From Jackrogersella multiformis (lineage: Eukaryota; Ascomycota; Sordariomycetes; Xylariales; Hypoxylaceae): a stretch of DNA of 64,000 nt. Position 1 is the stretch's first letter. Each line of letters starts with the position of its first letter. The stretch lies in contig CADCXD010000008.1 in assembly GCA_902806575.1 (NCBI GenBank), positions 2,232,001 through 2,296,000 on the forward strand. The letters are read 5' to 3'. The notes below the pieces were generated by a model. It did no database searches. It was not told where the DNA came from and saw only the letters and a list, made by a program, of their open reading frames with translations. Shown piece after piece: positions 46,116-60,729 of this stretch. A program made the translations under genes and the position numbers.

Positions 46116-49100
46116 AAAGATTAATATAAAAACGTATAATATTAAAATAATGTTTTATTAAATTCGTATAATTAAAAAACATTAAAAATTAACGCATACG
46201 ATTTTTTTAAATTATTTACGTATAATTTAATAAAAATTATTATATATAATAATATAAATAAAAATTAAAGTTTAAAAATAATTAATATAACTTTAATAAA
46301 TATCGAAATTATAAATAATAGAGTTATAATTAAAAATTAAGTTTTAATAAAAAATCGAGTAACGATAAAAAGTTAAGCCGTAATAAACGTTCGAGTTTTT
46401 TAAGAAAAATATTAAAAAAACGAAGTTAAATTATACGATATTAATTAAAAAATTATTAAACAGTTAATATTTTTTAATAATAAAAAATGTTTAATAATTA
46501 AAATTAAAAAAGAAATATCGTAAAAATTACGAGTTATTAATTATATAAAAAAAATATTATTTTTATAAAATATTAAAATATAAAACATATAATTAAAATT
46601 AAATTTATAACTTAATAAAAAAAATATTATTTTAATAAATATTATTATGAAATTTTCTTTTATATTTAAAGTTATAAAAATAGTTATGTAATTTTTAGTT
46701 TTTTTAATTATTAATTAATTAAACGAGTGATAATTAATTAATAATTTAAAAAATTAAAAAATTAAAAATTATAATAAATTAAATAAAATTCGAAAAAAGT
46801 TCCAAAAGGTTCGAAAATTTACTGTTATATATTAATTAACTTTAAATTATTTAATGAGTTTTCAGTTAATTTTCTACTATTTAATTTAAATTTATAAATA
46901 ATATTTAAAAAATATTAAAAACCCTTATTATTTATTTAAAGCTTTTATTAACTTAAAACGTATTTTACTTTACTTTTATATATTTTATTTTATTAAATAT
47001 ATTAATTTTTAAAATAATGTTTATAATTTTTATAAATATTATTATAAACTTTTATATTTATTTAATTAAAATAGTTTTTAATTTATAAAGTTAATAATTA
47101 CGTAAGTTATAATATTAATTAATTTATTTTTTTAAACTTTATTTTTATAAATTTTATTTAAATAATAAAAAATGATTTTATATTATATATTTTTATTTTA
47201 CCTTTTAAAAGTTTTATTTTATTATATTTTTAAACCTTAATTACAATTTAACCGTTACATAATAAAAATTAGAAAAATGATATTTAAATTATAGAATATA
47301 TTAAATAATTTAAAAAGATCTTTTTAATTTTTTAAATTATTAATAAATTATAAAAGTAAGTGATTAATTATAATTACGTAATTTAATTAATTAATTATAT
47401 ATAATTTTAATGAAGTTATTAATTAATTATTAATAATCATTTTCATAACTTTATTTATATTTAATTTTTTTTAATTATATTATAATTATATTTAAAAAAG
47501 TACGTAATAACTTTTAAATATAATTATAATAATTAACGAAAAAGTATAATTTATTTTTATTATTAATATATATTATATATATATAATTTATATATATAAA
47601 TAAATGTTTTATATTTAAAGGTTTATATAATGTAATTTTATATTATTTTTTCTTTTTTTTATTAAGTTAAAATTAATTATATTAAATATAATATTATTTT
47701 AGTTTTAAAATTATTTATTAATTTAAGAAAATTAAAAAATAATATTTTTATAATTAACTTTTTAAAATTTTAAATTAATCGGTATTTTTATATTAACGTG
47801 TGCGTTTATATTAATAATTATAAATATATTAATAATAGTTATTATTTTTAAGGACTAATTAATTAATAAAAATAAAATAAACTTCAAAAATAATTATACG
47901 AATAATATAATAAGTTTTAAAAAATATATTTCGATTTATAAGTTTTTAATTTATACGATTTAAACTTAATTAAGAAATTATAAACTTTATTAAAACGTTA
48001 TTTATATTTTATTAAGTTAATTATTTAACTTTAAAATAATTCGTTATTAAAAAACCTAAAAAATAATAAAACGAAAATAACCTTAAAATTAAAAAAAGAA
48101 ACTTTTAAAAATAATATAAATTAATATTATTTTATATTAATAAAAAAAAGTAAAAAACGATTTAATAAAAAATTATAAAATTTTATTAAACGTTTTAATA
48201 TAAAAAAAAATACGTTATTTTTATTTATTTTTTATATTAAGTTAAAAAAAAGTTAAAAACGATTAATGGTTTTATAAATTTCGTTACGTTTAAAAAAATA
48301 AAAAAATATATTAAAATATTATTTATAAAAATTAAAAATTAAAAATTAATTTTATTAATATATCGAAATTAATATAACGAATTTTTATTATTATTAAAAC
48401 TTTAAATAATAATATAATTTTTTTTTAATAAGTTTAAATTTTAATTAAAAAATAAAAAACTTTTAATTAAATATTATAAATTAAAAAGAAATTAAAGTAT
48501 AAAATTAAATAAAAAGCTAAAAATATTATTAACAATTTAATAATAATTAATATCGATTTAAATATATTAATGAAATTATTAAAGTATAATAAAAATAATT
48601 ATACGTTTATAATAACGTTTAAAAATTAATATTAATAAATAATAAATAAATTAAAAATTTATAAGGTTATATGATTATCAAAACTTAAGTTTATTAACAA
48701 TAAAGTTAAGTTATATAAATCGTAAAAGTTATAAAACTTTATATTATAAATTTTAAAAAAGGTTATATAATTAAGGAAAAAAAAGTAATTATTAAGTTTT
48801 ATAAAATAATATAAATAACGATAGCTTTTTTATTTTTATAAGTTTTAATTTTAAATAAGATTGTTATTATTAAATTAATTATTATTTAATTGTAATATGA
48901 TATTTTATAATTTTAATTTTTTTTAAAAGTAATTACTTAATAATTAAAATAATAAATAAAGGAAAGAAAATTATTAAAACAATAAATTTTTACCGTATAA
49001 TAGTAAATAATTTTAAATATAATCTCGAAAACATAAAAAATAAACTTAATTAATAATAAAAAAACGATAAATAATTTAAGTTAAAAAAGTAAAGAAATTA

Positions 49101-50380
49101 ATATAATAAGCTTTTATTTAAGATTAAGTTATTTAACGAAATACTTTAAAAGTTTTAAAAGATAAAATCCGATAATTTAAAAGCTTTATTCGATAATCGG
49201 TTAATTAAAATAAACGTTAATAATAATAAACCTTTTTATTTTTAAAAAATAACAGTTAAAAACTTAACTTAAAAACGATTAACATTAATATTTTTAAGTT
49301 AAATTAAACCTTTAAAAAGAAAAATAAATGGTTAAGTAATTTTAAATCAATTTTTAAAAAAACATTTAAAAAGCTTAAAACTATAAGTAAATATATTTTA
49401 TATGTAATTATTAATATAAAAAATAATACTCGTTCCTTATAAAAACGATATTTTAACGAATTAAAGCCGGAGCTTAAAGTAAACGTTTATAACGATTATA
49501 TAACTTTCGAAAAATAAACATTTACTTTTTTAAAAAATATCGATAATAAAAAAATATCGATAATAAAAAAATATCGATAATAAAATAAATTAAGAAAGTC
49601 ATTTAATTATAAAATTAAATATCCCGAGAATTTAACGTTTATTTAAATTCGTTAAAGAAATAAATAAAAAGTCGGTTTAAATTATAAAAAGTTATTATTT
49701 TTTATATTAACTTACGATACGATTTTCGCGTGTATTTTAATAAATATAAAGGCGTTAAATTTAAAACTTAAATAATTATAATTAATTAAGTATAAATAAA
49801 ATAAAATATTTAAATGTCGAATAAAAAACGCCGTATTAATTAAAAGAATTTCTTTAATAAAAACCTTAAAATTAAATAAAATAACAATTTAATAATTTAA
49901 AATTAAAGCGATAATTGAAATAATAATAAAAACCTAACTTAAAAAATTAAAAAAAATAACTTATAAAGTATTTTAAATGTTAAAGTTTTAACCATTTATT
50001 TTTTTAATACTTTATTAAAAAGGATAAAAAAAATTTAAAAATTCAAAAATTCAAAAAAAAATTCAAAATAAAGTTTCGTAAATATTATCTTTATAATTAT
50101 AAAATATAATTTATTAATAAAGGTAATTATTTATTTTTATGTTATTATTACGATTAATATAAATAAAGAAAATATTAAAACGTATATTAATATAAATATA
50201 TACGTTAAAATTAATTACGTAAATATTTAATTTATAAAATAAATAAAGTTATAATAAACGAAACGTTTAATTTTTATTATTAAAATAATTAATAATATAA
50301 TATAATTTATTTATAAAACTTATTAAATTTTAATTATAATTATTAATAATCGTAATATTATATAAATTTTATTAAAATAA

Positions 50381-50547
50381 TATAACTTTATAAAGGTTTT
50401 TATATTAAGTGGAAATATATATTTTATATTTTAAATTAAATAAATAAAATAAAGATTTTTAATTTTAATTTTAATTTTTATTCGTTTTAAGAAAACGAAG
50501 GAATTATTAATTTTATATATTTAAATATACTTTATAAAATTTATATT
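50381..50547 (+). repeat. 170-bp interspersed element, copy
   Basis: TATAACTTTATAAAGG at the left, TATTAAGTGGAAATATATA next, TTCGTTTTAAGAAAACGAAG in the middle and ACTTTATAAAATTTATATTA at the right. Confidence 0.8.
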
Positions 50548-52963
50548 AAATTAATGCTTAATATAAGTTTTTTTAATTAAAATTAATTATATTATATTAT
50601 ATTATTATTATTTATATTTTAAACGTATAATATATTTTTTTTAATAATTTATTAATACGATTTGTTTTACAATTATATATATAACTTTTATTAATATTTC
50701 TTTTTTCGGTTTTTTATTTTTATTAATTCTTTAAACGTTAAAATTTTAAATTATTATTTTATTTTATTTTATTTATAATTATTATTTAATTATAAATTTC
50801 GTAAGCTTTTAACGTATAATTTATTTAACTTAAATAACTTTTTATATTTTTTATTAATTTTTAACGTTATATTTACGTTACGTATTTTTTATTATTTAAA
50901 TTTATTTAAATTTAAAATAAAAATTTTATGTTTATAAAAACTTTTTATTATTATAATATGGTTTTTTTTTTATTACTTATTATATTTTCGTATTAATTTT
51001 ACGATTTTTCGAAATTTTTAAAACGTGAAATTTATAAAAAATTTTATCCGTATTAATTTAAAACGGTTAATTTTATTTTAATTTTTTATATAAAACTATT
51101 TATAATTTTTTTGGTAAAAAACCTTTTAAGTATTTATATTTTTTATATATTTTTATATTTTATTAAAAAAAGTTTTTATAGATTAATATTAAAGTTTTAT
51201 AATTAAAAAATAATTAAATAAAACGAGATATTTAAGGTTAAAAACGATATTTTTAACTTTTTTAAATTATTTTAATTAAAAAAAACCGTTAAATTTATAA
51301 TAATATTAATTAATAATAAAATTACGGTTATAAAAATCGAAATATATAAACGTATAAAAAGGATATTTAATAAAATATAAATTTTTATTTTAAATTTAAA
51401 GAATCGCTTTAAAAATATAAACATAAATATTACTTTAAAAATAAATATAATAAATAATTAAATAAAATTTTTATTATAAAAGAATATTTAAAAAATAATT
51501 AAATCGTTATTTATAAATAAAACGAAACTTATAATATTAATTAATTCGGTTATAAATAAATCTTAATTTTTTATAAAATTTTCAAAAAAAATATCGAAAT
51601 ATTTAATTTAAAGTTTAAAAATTCTTAAAATTACAAATTTATTACCAATAAACGAAATATTATTTTTATAAACGTATATATATTTATCAATTGCGTTAAT
51701 TTTTTTATGAAGATTTTATTATTAAATATAATAAAAAAAAAATTTTTTTTTTTTATTAAACGAGATATTATAATATTAATAAAATAACAAACTTATTTTT
51801 ATTAAACGCAAAAAAAAACAAATCGTTAAATTAAATAAAATATTTAAATATAATATTTATTTTATTTATATTTATTATATTAAACGTTATAAAATTAATT
51901 AAAAGTAATAATATCGTTTATATATATATTTAAAAAAAATTCGATACATATATACTTATAAAATAATAAAATTAAAAAATTAAAATTAATACGAAATTAT
52001 TATAATTATTTAAATCGATATATTTTTACAAATTTAAAATTTTTTTTAAGCTTTATATAAAGTTAAAATTATTTAAAATTATATACAAAAAATTAAAAAA
52101 AGTAAGTCGATTATAATAAATATAGTATAAAATTTATTTTTTCGAAAATAATTTAAATTTTTATATTTTAATTAATAATAAATTTTTTTTTATAATAATC
52201 AATAAAATTTTAATCGATATCGTTCATATAATAACTAAAACCGTTAAAATAATAATTAAAATCGTTAAAACAATTATAAAAATAATCAATAAAACAATTA
52301 ATAAAATAATTATAAAAATAAACGTTAAAATAATAATTACAAACGAAATCGTCGTAACAATTAATAAAATAATTACCAAAATAACGATTAAAAAAATCGA
52401 CGAAAAAATAAAAAACAAAATCGAAATATTAATCGTAATAAAAATCGTAAAAAAAAAATTTATTAAATAAATAAAAACGAAACTTTTTTTATGTTATTAA
52501 TAAATAATTTCTTAAATAATTTAAAATTAAATATCGATATTAATTATATTAATATTACATTTAATATTATTATAATTTATAAATATTATTAAAAAAAATA
52601 TTATTTATATAAATAAAATGAAAATATAAGCGTAAATATATTTGTAATTTTATTTTAAAAATTATTAAAATATGGTTTACGGTAAATTTTAACCGTTATA
52701 TATACGGTTATTATTAAAAACTTTTACCGTTTTAAAATAAATTATTTTAATATATTTATATTTATAAAAACGTTAAACGAGGTATTTATTAAGTATTTTA
52801 AAAAATAAAAAAGTTTTAAAAATAAGCGTAATAAAGTTAAAAAAATACGTAATTTTTATAATTAACTTTTTAAACGGTTTATTTTTATTTAATTATACGT
52901 ATTTACATATTAAAGTACGCTTTTAATTAATAAATAAAAATGTTAAAATATACGTTAATTTAA

Positions 52964-53135
52964 TGATACAACCCTGTAAAGGTCCCTACATTAAGTGGAG
53001 ATATGTACCTGATACCTTAAATTAAATAAATAAAATAAGGACTTCCAGTCCTTATCCTGTTTCTCGCCCGTTCTAAAAGAACGGAGAAACCATTAATTTT
53101 ACATATTAAAACACACCTTATAAAGTCCACACTAT
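52964..53135 (+). mobile_element. 170-bp interspersed element, GC-preserved copy
   Basis: The only copy with near-normal GC. It contains CCTGTAAAGGTCCCTACATT, AAGTGGAGATATGTACCTGA, a perfect inverted repeat AGGACT-TCC-AGTCCT at about 53,038-53,052 and another CCGTTCT-AAA-AGAACGG at about 53,068-53,084, and ends ACACACCTTATAAAGTCCAC. Both ends carry a near-palindromic ACCTTATAAAGGT-like core. Without coding capacity and with many dispersed copies, it looks like a MITE- or SINE-like non-autonomous element or a solo LTR. Confidence 0.75.
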
Positions 53136-56100
53136 TTAAATATAAATCGTATTATAATTAATCGCTCGTTTTTTAATAAATTTAAATATATTATTAAAAA
53201 TTAAAAGAAATATATTAAAAAATTTAACGAAAAATAAATAAAAGTTATTTAATAAGTTACATTTATTTTTTACGTTTTAAAAATAAATAAAAATAATAAA
53301 ATAAAAATAATTTAATTTATAAAATTAAAATAAATTATCGAAAACGAAATAAAATTAAATTTATTAATTAATAATAATTTATTTAAATTATATAATATAA
53401 ATATTTATTATAAAAATTAAATAATATTTTTTATAAAATTAAATAATTTTAAAATAATTTTTAAAATATAAATTTATAATTATATATACGTTTATAAAGT
53501 AATAAATAAATAAAAAATAATAATTATTTCAGATAAAAAGTTTATATATTTATAAATTATAAATTTTTATTTTATAATAACATATAATATAATTATAAAT
53601 ATTATTATAAACGTAAAAAATTTACGTATAATAATAATTAAAAATACCTTAAAAAAGTTTATAAAAATTTCGAAAAGTTTTTACGTTAAAATAATTACAA
53701 AAAATATCAATAATAAATATTATATTAATTTTTAATTATTTATATTTAAAATCTTTGTTATAATTATCGTTATCGTTATTATTATTTTAATCGTTACGTT
53801 AATTTTTTTAATAATAAATACGTTTTTAAATATAAATTTTATCGTTATATTTTTAATAAATAATAATACATTTAATAACGTTAATATTATAACATTTACA
53901 GCGTTTATTTTTTTTTAAATTTATATCGATAAAAAAACTTTCAAAACTTTTATATATTTACGTAAACGTAAAATTTATTATAACCTTAATTATTACAATA
54001 ATAATTATTAATATCGTTTTTTTAACGTATAAAATAAATTTTATTAATTTAATCGTTAACGTATTAAACGAATTAAATTTTATTTCGTTAATAAATATTA
54101 TATTTATTCGTGATTTAAAAATTATAAAAATTATTAATATTATTTTAAAAAACGTTACCAGAATTAAAAGAAAATTTAAAGTTAAAAATTTTCGATATTT
54201 ATTTAATTTTTAAAATTAAAAAACTTACAAATTTATTCAAACGTATTATTTTAAACGATATATATATATACGTTAAAAATAACTCGTTCGTAATATAATT
54301 AATAAATTTTATTAATTTTTTTCCGTTATTATAAAGAAATTAAAAAATCGTACGTATTTTTAAAAATAATTAAAAAGAAGTTCTACTTATAAAAAATTAA
54401 TAAAATTATATAAAATAAGTTAATAAATTTAATTTTTTCGTTTATTTAATATTTATTATATAACATATCATTTATAATATTTAAAAAAAACGAATAATAA
54501 TCGATTTATGTAGTTTAAATTAAGTTATTATATTAAATAATTATCCGTTATTATTATAATTCAAAATTATCGTTTTTTAAGGTAAATATTATATTATTAT
54601 AATTAATATAATAGTTTTTTTTATTAATTTTTAATATATAAAAACTTTTATAATCGTTTTATAATAATAATTTATAAAAATTTAAAACGATTTATAATTA
54701 TATTAATAAAATTTTATAATTTTTAATATATATTTAAAAGTATATAAATAAATTATTTCGTTTATATATAATATATATTAAAACGTTTATTAACGATATT
54801 ATGATTTTTTTAAATGTCGTTAAAAAATATTTTATTTACTTTAAATTAATATTTAGTTTTTTTTACGAAAAAGGAATTTTTATATTTTTAAAGAAATTCT
54901 TTTTAAAATATTTATTTGTAAAGTTTTTAAGCTTTTAAATTAACGTTTTTAATATATTTATAATCGAAAAGTATTTATCAATAATTTAAAATCTCGCCTT
55001 TTTTTAATAATTAAAAGCTTTTAAGTAATATTTAAACGTAACTGGTTTTTTTTAAATGTTTATTTTATATTATATTTAATTTATAAAGTTTTTTTAAAAA
55101 CGTAAAACGGCTTTTTTTACGAAAGGAAAAAAATTAAAACAAATATAAAATAATTATTTTTAAAAAAAATAAACGTATTACCGATCAATTTATTATAATT
55201 TTATTAACGTTAAATTAATATTTTTTAAAACGTTTTAAAACGTTTTTTATTATAAATAAATATTATATTATTATAATTTAAATAAAATATTTTTTATAAG
55301 TAAATAAATCGCTTAAATAAAGATTTAATGTAATAATTTTTTATTTAAAAAATATTTTTATATAAATATTAAAAGAAATCATTTTCGTTTAATAAATTTA
55401 ATTAATTATATTTTTAACTGATATTTATTTAAAGTAAAAATACGTAATAATTTATTTTATATAAATAATAAAAAGCTTTAAATTATAATTTAATTATTTA
55501 TAATTACGATTATTATTTTAATAAATTATGTTATAATAAAAAAAATATAAATTAAATTATTTTAAATATATTTTTCATAAATCGCATTAGTTAATAATTA
55601 ATTAATTTATTTATATATTTATCGTAATATATTATATAAATTTATTATTTACTTAAACGATTAAATTTTATACTTAATACGTTAAATTATTTAAAAATAT
55701 TTTAAAATATAAAAAATATAAATTATAATATTAATAAATTGGATAAATTTATAATTTTTAATTATATATAAATAATCGTAAAAGCCGTAATAAATAATTT
55801 AAATAAACATATAAAAATATATAAAGCTTTTTATAATTATAATAAATATTAAAAACTTTAATAACAAATTTATAAATAATTTTTATAGCTTAATTATTTA
55901 TTTAAGATTATTAATAATTTATTATATAATATTATTTGTAACAATAAACATTATTTATATATTTTTTATTTAATAATTTAAAAAATATTAAAAAATATAT
56001 ACAATAATAAATATTATTTTAAATAAAATTGTAAAATAAAAAATTTAAAAAGTTACGTTTTTAAATAAATGTTTTATTTCGTTAAAAAATATTTTTAATA

Positions 56101-57372
56101 TTATATCGATTATTAATTGAATTAAACCTTATAAATTAAGTTATTAAATAATTATTAATTTATATAATTTAAGAACTTTTTATTTATACGTATTATTATA
56201 ATAAATTTCGTTTTAAAATTTCTTAAAATAAATAATAAAAAAACTTCGTGATAATTAAAAAACAATAAAAAATATTACGATATTTATAACGTTTTAATAT
56301 CAGTTTTTTAATTATTTTTTAAAAAAATAATATTTATTTCCGGAAATAAAAAATATTTTACCGAAAATTAAGTTATAACTTTTATAACGTAATTAATATT
56401 AACGGATTAAAAAAAAATTTAAAATTTTTTTTTAAATAAAGATTAAAAATTTCTATTTAATTTTTAAATAAAATTATAAAAGGTATTTAAAACCCGTTTA
56501 TTTATATTTATTATTTATTATTTTTAAATAAACAGACTTTTTAAACGAAAAAATTAAATTATAAAAATCGTTATCCGTTATTATTACTTTATAAATTTTA
56601 ATTTTAATTAAGTTAATTTATTATCGTTTTTTTAATAAAAATTTAATATCGTATATTTTGAAATTATTTAATTTATATTTTATAAATAACTTTTTAATTT
56701 TTAATTTTGAAAACTTTTAAACGTTTTAATTAACGTAAATATTAAGTTTTTTATAAATATTTACTTTATATAAAAATATTTACGTTAAAACGTAAAGTTT
56801 GTTATAAATTTTATGGTAATAAAAACGAAATAATATTACGATAAAAAGTATATAATTCGGGAATTTATAATAAAATACAAGGTTTATTTATAACTTTATA
56901 AGAGATATTATTTTTTAAAAAGACTTTTTAAAAAGTTTTTTTAATAACACATAAATTTATAAATAATTATTAAATGAATAAAATAATTAATTTACGAATT
57001 AAACTTATTAAAAACTTTCCGCATTTATTTAATTATTTTATTAACGTATTTTTCCTTTAATTTTAAAAGAAATAACCCGTTTTATAAATAACTTTTTTTC
57101 TTAAAATTAATTAAAGCGGATTAAAATAATAAAAATAACTTAATATACAAAATTAAAATCGTATTAATTTAATTAAATAAAAAACGGTTTTAAATATTTA
57201 ATAAAATAAAAAAGTTACGAATACAAAAACAACTTATAAATTATTAAAAAATACTTTAAAAATTTATAAAAATTAACTAAAAAATATTAAGAACGAAAAA
57301 AAAATTATAAATTGTTAAAAAAAGTTAAAGGTAAAAGTTTAATAAAATAACGTTGCGATAAATTTATTAAAA

Positions 57373-57493
57373 ACGATAAAGATTTTTATATTAAATAAAA
57401 AATTTTAGTTTTTATTTTATTTTTTATCCGTTTTAATAGAACAGAAAAATTATTAATTTTATATATTTAAATATACTTTATAAGGTTTATATT
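57373..57493 (+). repeat. 170-bp interspersed element, internally deleted copy
   Basis: The right half is clear (ATCCGTTTTAATAGAACAG to ACTTTATAAGGTTTATATTA). The left part is shortened. Confidence 0.6.
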
Positions 57494-58566
57494 ATAAAAA
57501 TTATATTATTATTAATCGTAATTTTTAAATTTATAATAGCTTTATTTTTTTATTTATAATTATTTTAACCGAAAAGTATTTTTTTTAACTTTAAAAAAAA
57601 TTAATAATAATTTAAAATTATTAAATTTAAATATAAAATATTTAATTTTTATAAATTTATTAAAATTTATAAAAATTAAACTTATATTTATACCGTAATT
57701 ATTTTATCGAAATAAATATTATTATTAAACAAAAAAAATCTCCATTCATAATTAATTAATAATTATTTTTAAAATTAAAGAAATACTTAAACGTATTTAA
57801 ATATAAAAAAACTAATATTTTATTATTTTATAAAAAAATAAATTATTTTATTAATATATTTTTTAAATATATATTTTTATATAATTTTATATATTTTTTA
57901 GCAAAAAATAAATTAAAAATATTAAAAAAATATATTAACAAAAATATAACATTAAAAAAGATTTGAGAATTTAAAAATCTTTTAAAACTTTTTATTTTAT
58001 TCGTTTTTTAAAAAAATAAAAGCTTTTGATTATATATAAATTATTGAAACGTTAATAAAATAATTATTAAAAATAAATACTTTTTACTTTTAATTTTTAA
58101 GATTTTAAATAAAAATTAAAAAATTAAATATTTTTTTAAAATAAATCTTAAAAATGTTTATTATCGAATTTATATTAAAAAGGAAAATAAATAAAATTTT
58201 ATTTTTAAAATATAATATAATTATTATAAATATTTAATAATACTTTTTAAATTAATTAATGTATTTATTATATTTTAAAGTTATATATATTAAGTTTTTT
58301 ATAAATATTTAAATAAATTTTATATCGTATATTTAAACGATATTTTAATTTTTTAAAGATTAAAAGTTTTATATTAATTATATTCGTAAAATATTATAAA
58401 AATTACGAAAATTTAATTTATATATTAAACCTTTTAAATATATATTTTATTAAAATAAAATGAATTTTTTAAGCTTTATTATTTTAATTATAAAGATATT
58501 TTTAAATTTATTATACGTTAATATTATTAATAATTAATCGAAATTATAAATATATTATACAATCAA

Positions 58567-58733
58567 TGCGACTTTATAAAGGTTTTTATATTAAAAAAAG
58601 ATATATATATTATATTTTAAATTAAATAAATAAAATAAAGACTTTCAATTTTTTTTTATTTTTTGCTTATTTTAAAAAAACGGAGAAACTATTAATTTTA
58701 TATATTAAAATATATCTTATAAGGTTTATATTA
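58567..58733 (+). repeat. 170-bp interspersed element, copy
   Basis: TGCGACTTTATAAAGG at the left, TTAAATTAAATAAATAAAAT in the middle, AAACGGAGAAACTATTAATT, and TCTTATAAGGTTTATATTA at the right. Confidence 0.8.
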
Positions 58734-59806
58734 AAAATATAATAATTTTTATAAAAGAATTATTAAAAATTATTTTTAAATAATAAAACTTTTATATAAA
58801 TTTATATAAAAAAATGTTAATAATAAAAAACCAGGGAAAATATAATTATAAAACGAAGTAACAATTATATTTTATAAATTTTATAATATTTTTAATAAAG
58901 CTTTTTTATTATGTTATTTTAATTTAAAGTTGTCGATTAAATTAAAAACGAATATATTAATATATATTATATTAAAAATATTATTTTATTATATTTTAAT
59001 TATAAAAATTTAAAAGTATAAAACTATATTATAAAATATTAAATTAAAAGATAATAATAATTGTAAAATGGTTTTTATATTAAAGATAATATTTATAAAA
59101 AAATAAATATATTATAAAAATATTTTTTAATTATTAAAATTTATAAATGTTTATAAAATAATTTAAGTTTAATAAAAAATAAACCTGATAATATATGTAT
59201 TTATTTTTTTATAATTTTAAAATTAAATATAAAAGTAATAAAAAAAACCTTATAAATCTACCTTTACGCCGTTTTAATTATTATAAAAAAATAAACCTTA
59301 AGCTTAATAAATATCATTTTTAAAAATTAAATTAGTTAAATTATAAAACTTTAAAGCTATATTAAACATAAAAAAACAAAACTTTAATATATAAAATTAA
59401 ATAAATTAAACAAATTAAGTTATATTAAATTAATTTTTTTATATATTATAAATAATAATATATAAAAATAAAAACTTAAAGATTTTTAAGGATTGATTAA
59501 AACGTATATAAACCAAAAATAAAGATTTTTTTTTAAAAAAAAAAACTATTAACGATAAGCGTAAAAATTAAAATTAAATTATTATTATAAAAATATTAAT
59601 AAAATATTTTTATAACAAATATTTTAATTTAAATTTAAAAAAAATAATTTAAAAATAGTTTTAAAAGTTACGTATAAAAATTAAAAATAAATGTTATATA
59701 TTTAAAAAAATATTTATACGTTTAATAAAAAAATATAATACGTTAAAAATATAAAAAAAAAGTTTAAACGTTAATTATTTTTAAACTTTTAAACGATAAT
59801 AATATA

Positions 59807-59968
59807 ATGCGACCTTATAAAAGTTTTTATATTAAATAAAAATATATACTTTATATTTTAAATTAAATAAAAACTTTTAATCTTTATTTTATTTTTCGTT
59901 CGTTTTAAAAAAACGAAAAAACTATTAATTTTATATATTAAAATATATTTTATAAAATTTATATTATA
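59807..59968 (+). repeat. 170-bp interspersed element, copy
   Basis: TGCGACCTTATAAAAG at the left; TTCGTTCGTTTTAAAAAAAC in the middle; TTTTATAAAATTTATATTA at the right. About 10 bp are missing in the centre. Confidence 0.8.
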
Positions 59969-60161
59969 ATATTAACTTTTATCGATATTAAAATTTAATT
60001 TAATAAATATGTAAAAGTTATTATTAAAGTATTATATTTTTTATAACAAATTTATAAAATTTAAAACGAAATATAAAAATATTAAAAATATAAAAAATAA
60101 ACTTAAAACATTTTAAATATTTAAAGTAATTAAAAAAATAATTATTAAATTAATAAAAATA

Positions 60162-60330
60162 ATGCGACTTTATAAAAGTCCTTATATTAAGTGGAGATAT
60201 ATACCTTATATTTTAAATTAAATAAATAAAATAAAAACTTTTAATTTTTATTTTATTTTTCGTTTGTTTTAAAAGAACGAAGCAATTATTAGTTTTATAT
60301 ATTAAAACAAACCTTATAAAGTCTACATTA
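60162..60330 (+). repeat. 170-bp interspersed element, copy
   Basis: Second-best preserved copy: TGCGACTTTATAAAAGTCC, TATTAAGTGGAGATATATAC, TTGTTTTAAAAGAACGAAG, and AACCTTATAAAGTCTACATTA-like right end. It lies about 400 bp upstream of the gypsy protease fossil. Confidence 0.8.
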
Positions 60331-60729
60331 AAAAAGTAAAAATTTACTTAAAAATTTAATATTTTGAATATTAATAATTTTAAATTATTATTAAAAGAAA
60401 TTACTTGATTTATTAAAAAAGGCTGTTATTTTAATTATAAAAAATATAAATTTAATTAATACTTTTAAAAAAGTAATTAAAAGTTAATTATAAAAGAAAA
60501 AAGGTTGAAATAATAATAATTGTGAAACGTTTCGAAATTAAAGTTTATTTAAAATAAAATTAATTAAAAGAAATAATTTAAAAAGTATAAAAGTAAAAAA
60601 TTATTTTTAAAAAATAAAAACTCTTTTTTTTAAAAAGTGTTATTAAATAAAATAATTACATAAAAGATTTTATATAATGTTTTAATAAAATTTTAAAAGG
60701 AAAATGTTTATTAATTATTAATATTATAA

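Noticed and set aside
49590..49800. Possible gypsy gag remnant (plus strand)
   Set aside because: Segments such as IKSRFKL and INLRYDFRVYFNKYKG look faintly gag-like, but with no diagnostic zinc-knuckle pattern downstream the case is too weak.
52224..52418. 64-codon hydrophobic open frame on the minus strand inside the AT block
   Set aside because: It arises from degenerate AT-rich simple repeat (AAAATAATTA/AAAATCGTT-like units), contains almost only Ile, Leu, Val and Phe, and has no relation to a known protein. Chance product of composition.
54780..55150. Possible transposase or second retrotransposon fossil on the minus strand
   Set aside because: A long minus-strand stretch can be read with few non-RIP-type breaks, but I could not match any catalytic motif. 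Left unassigned.
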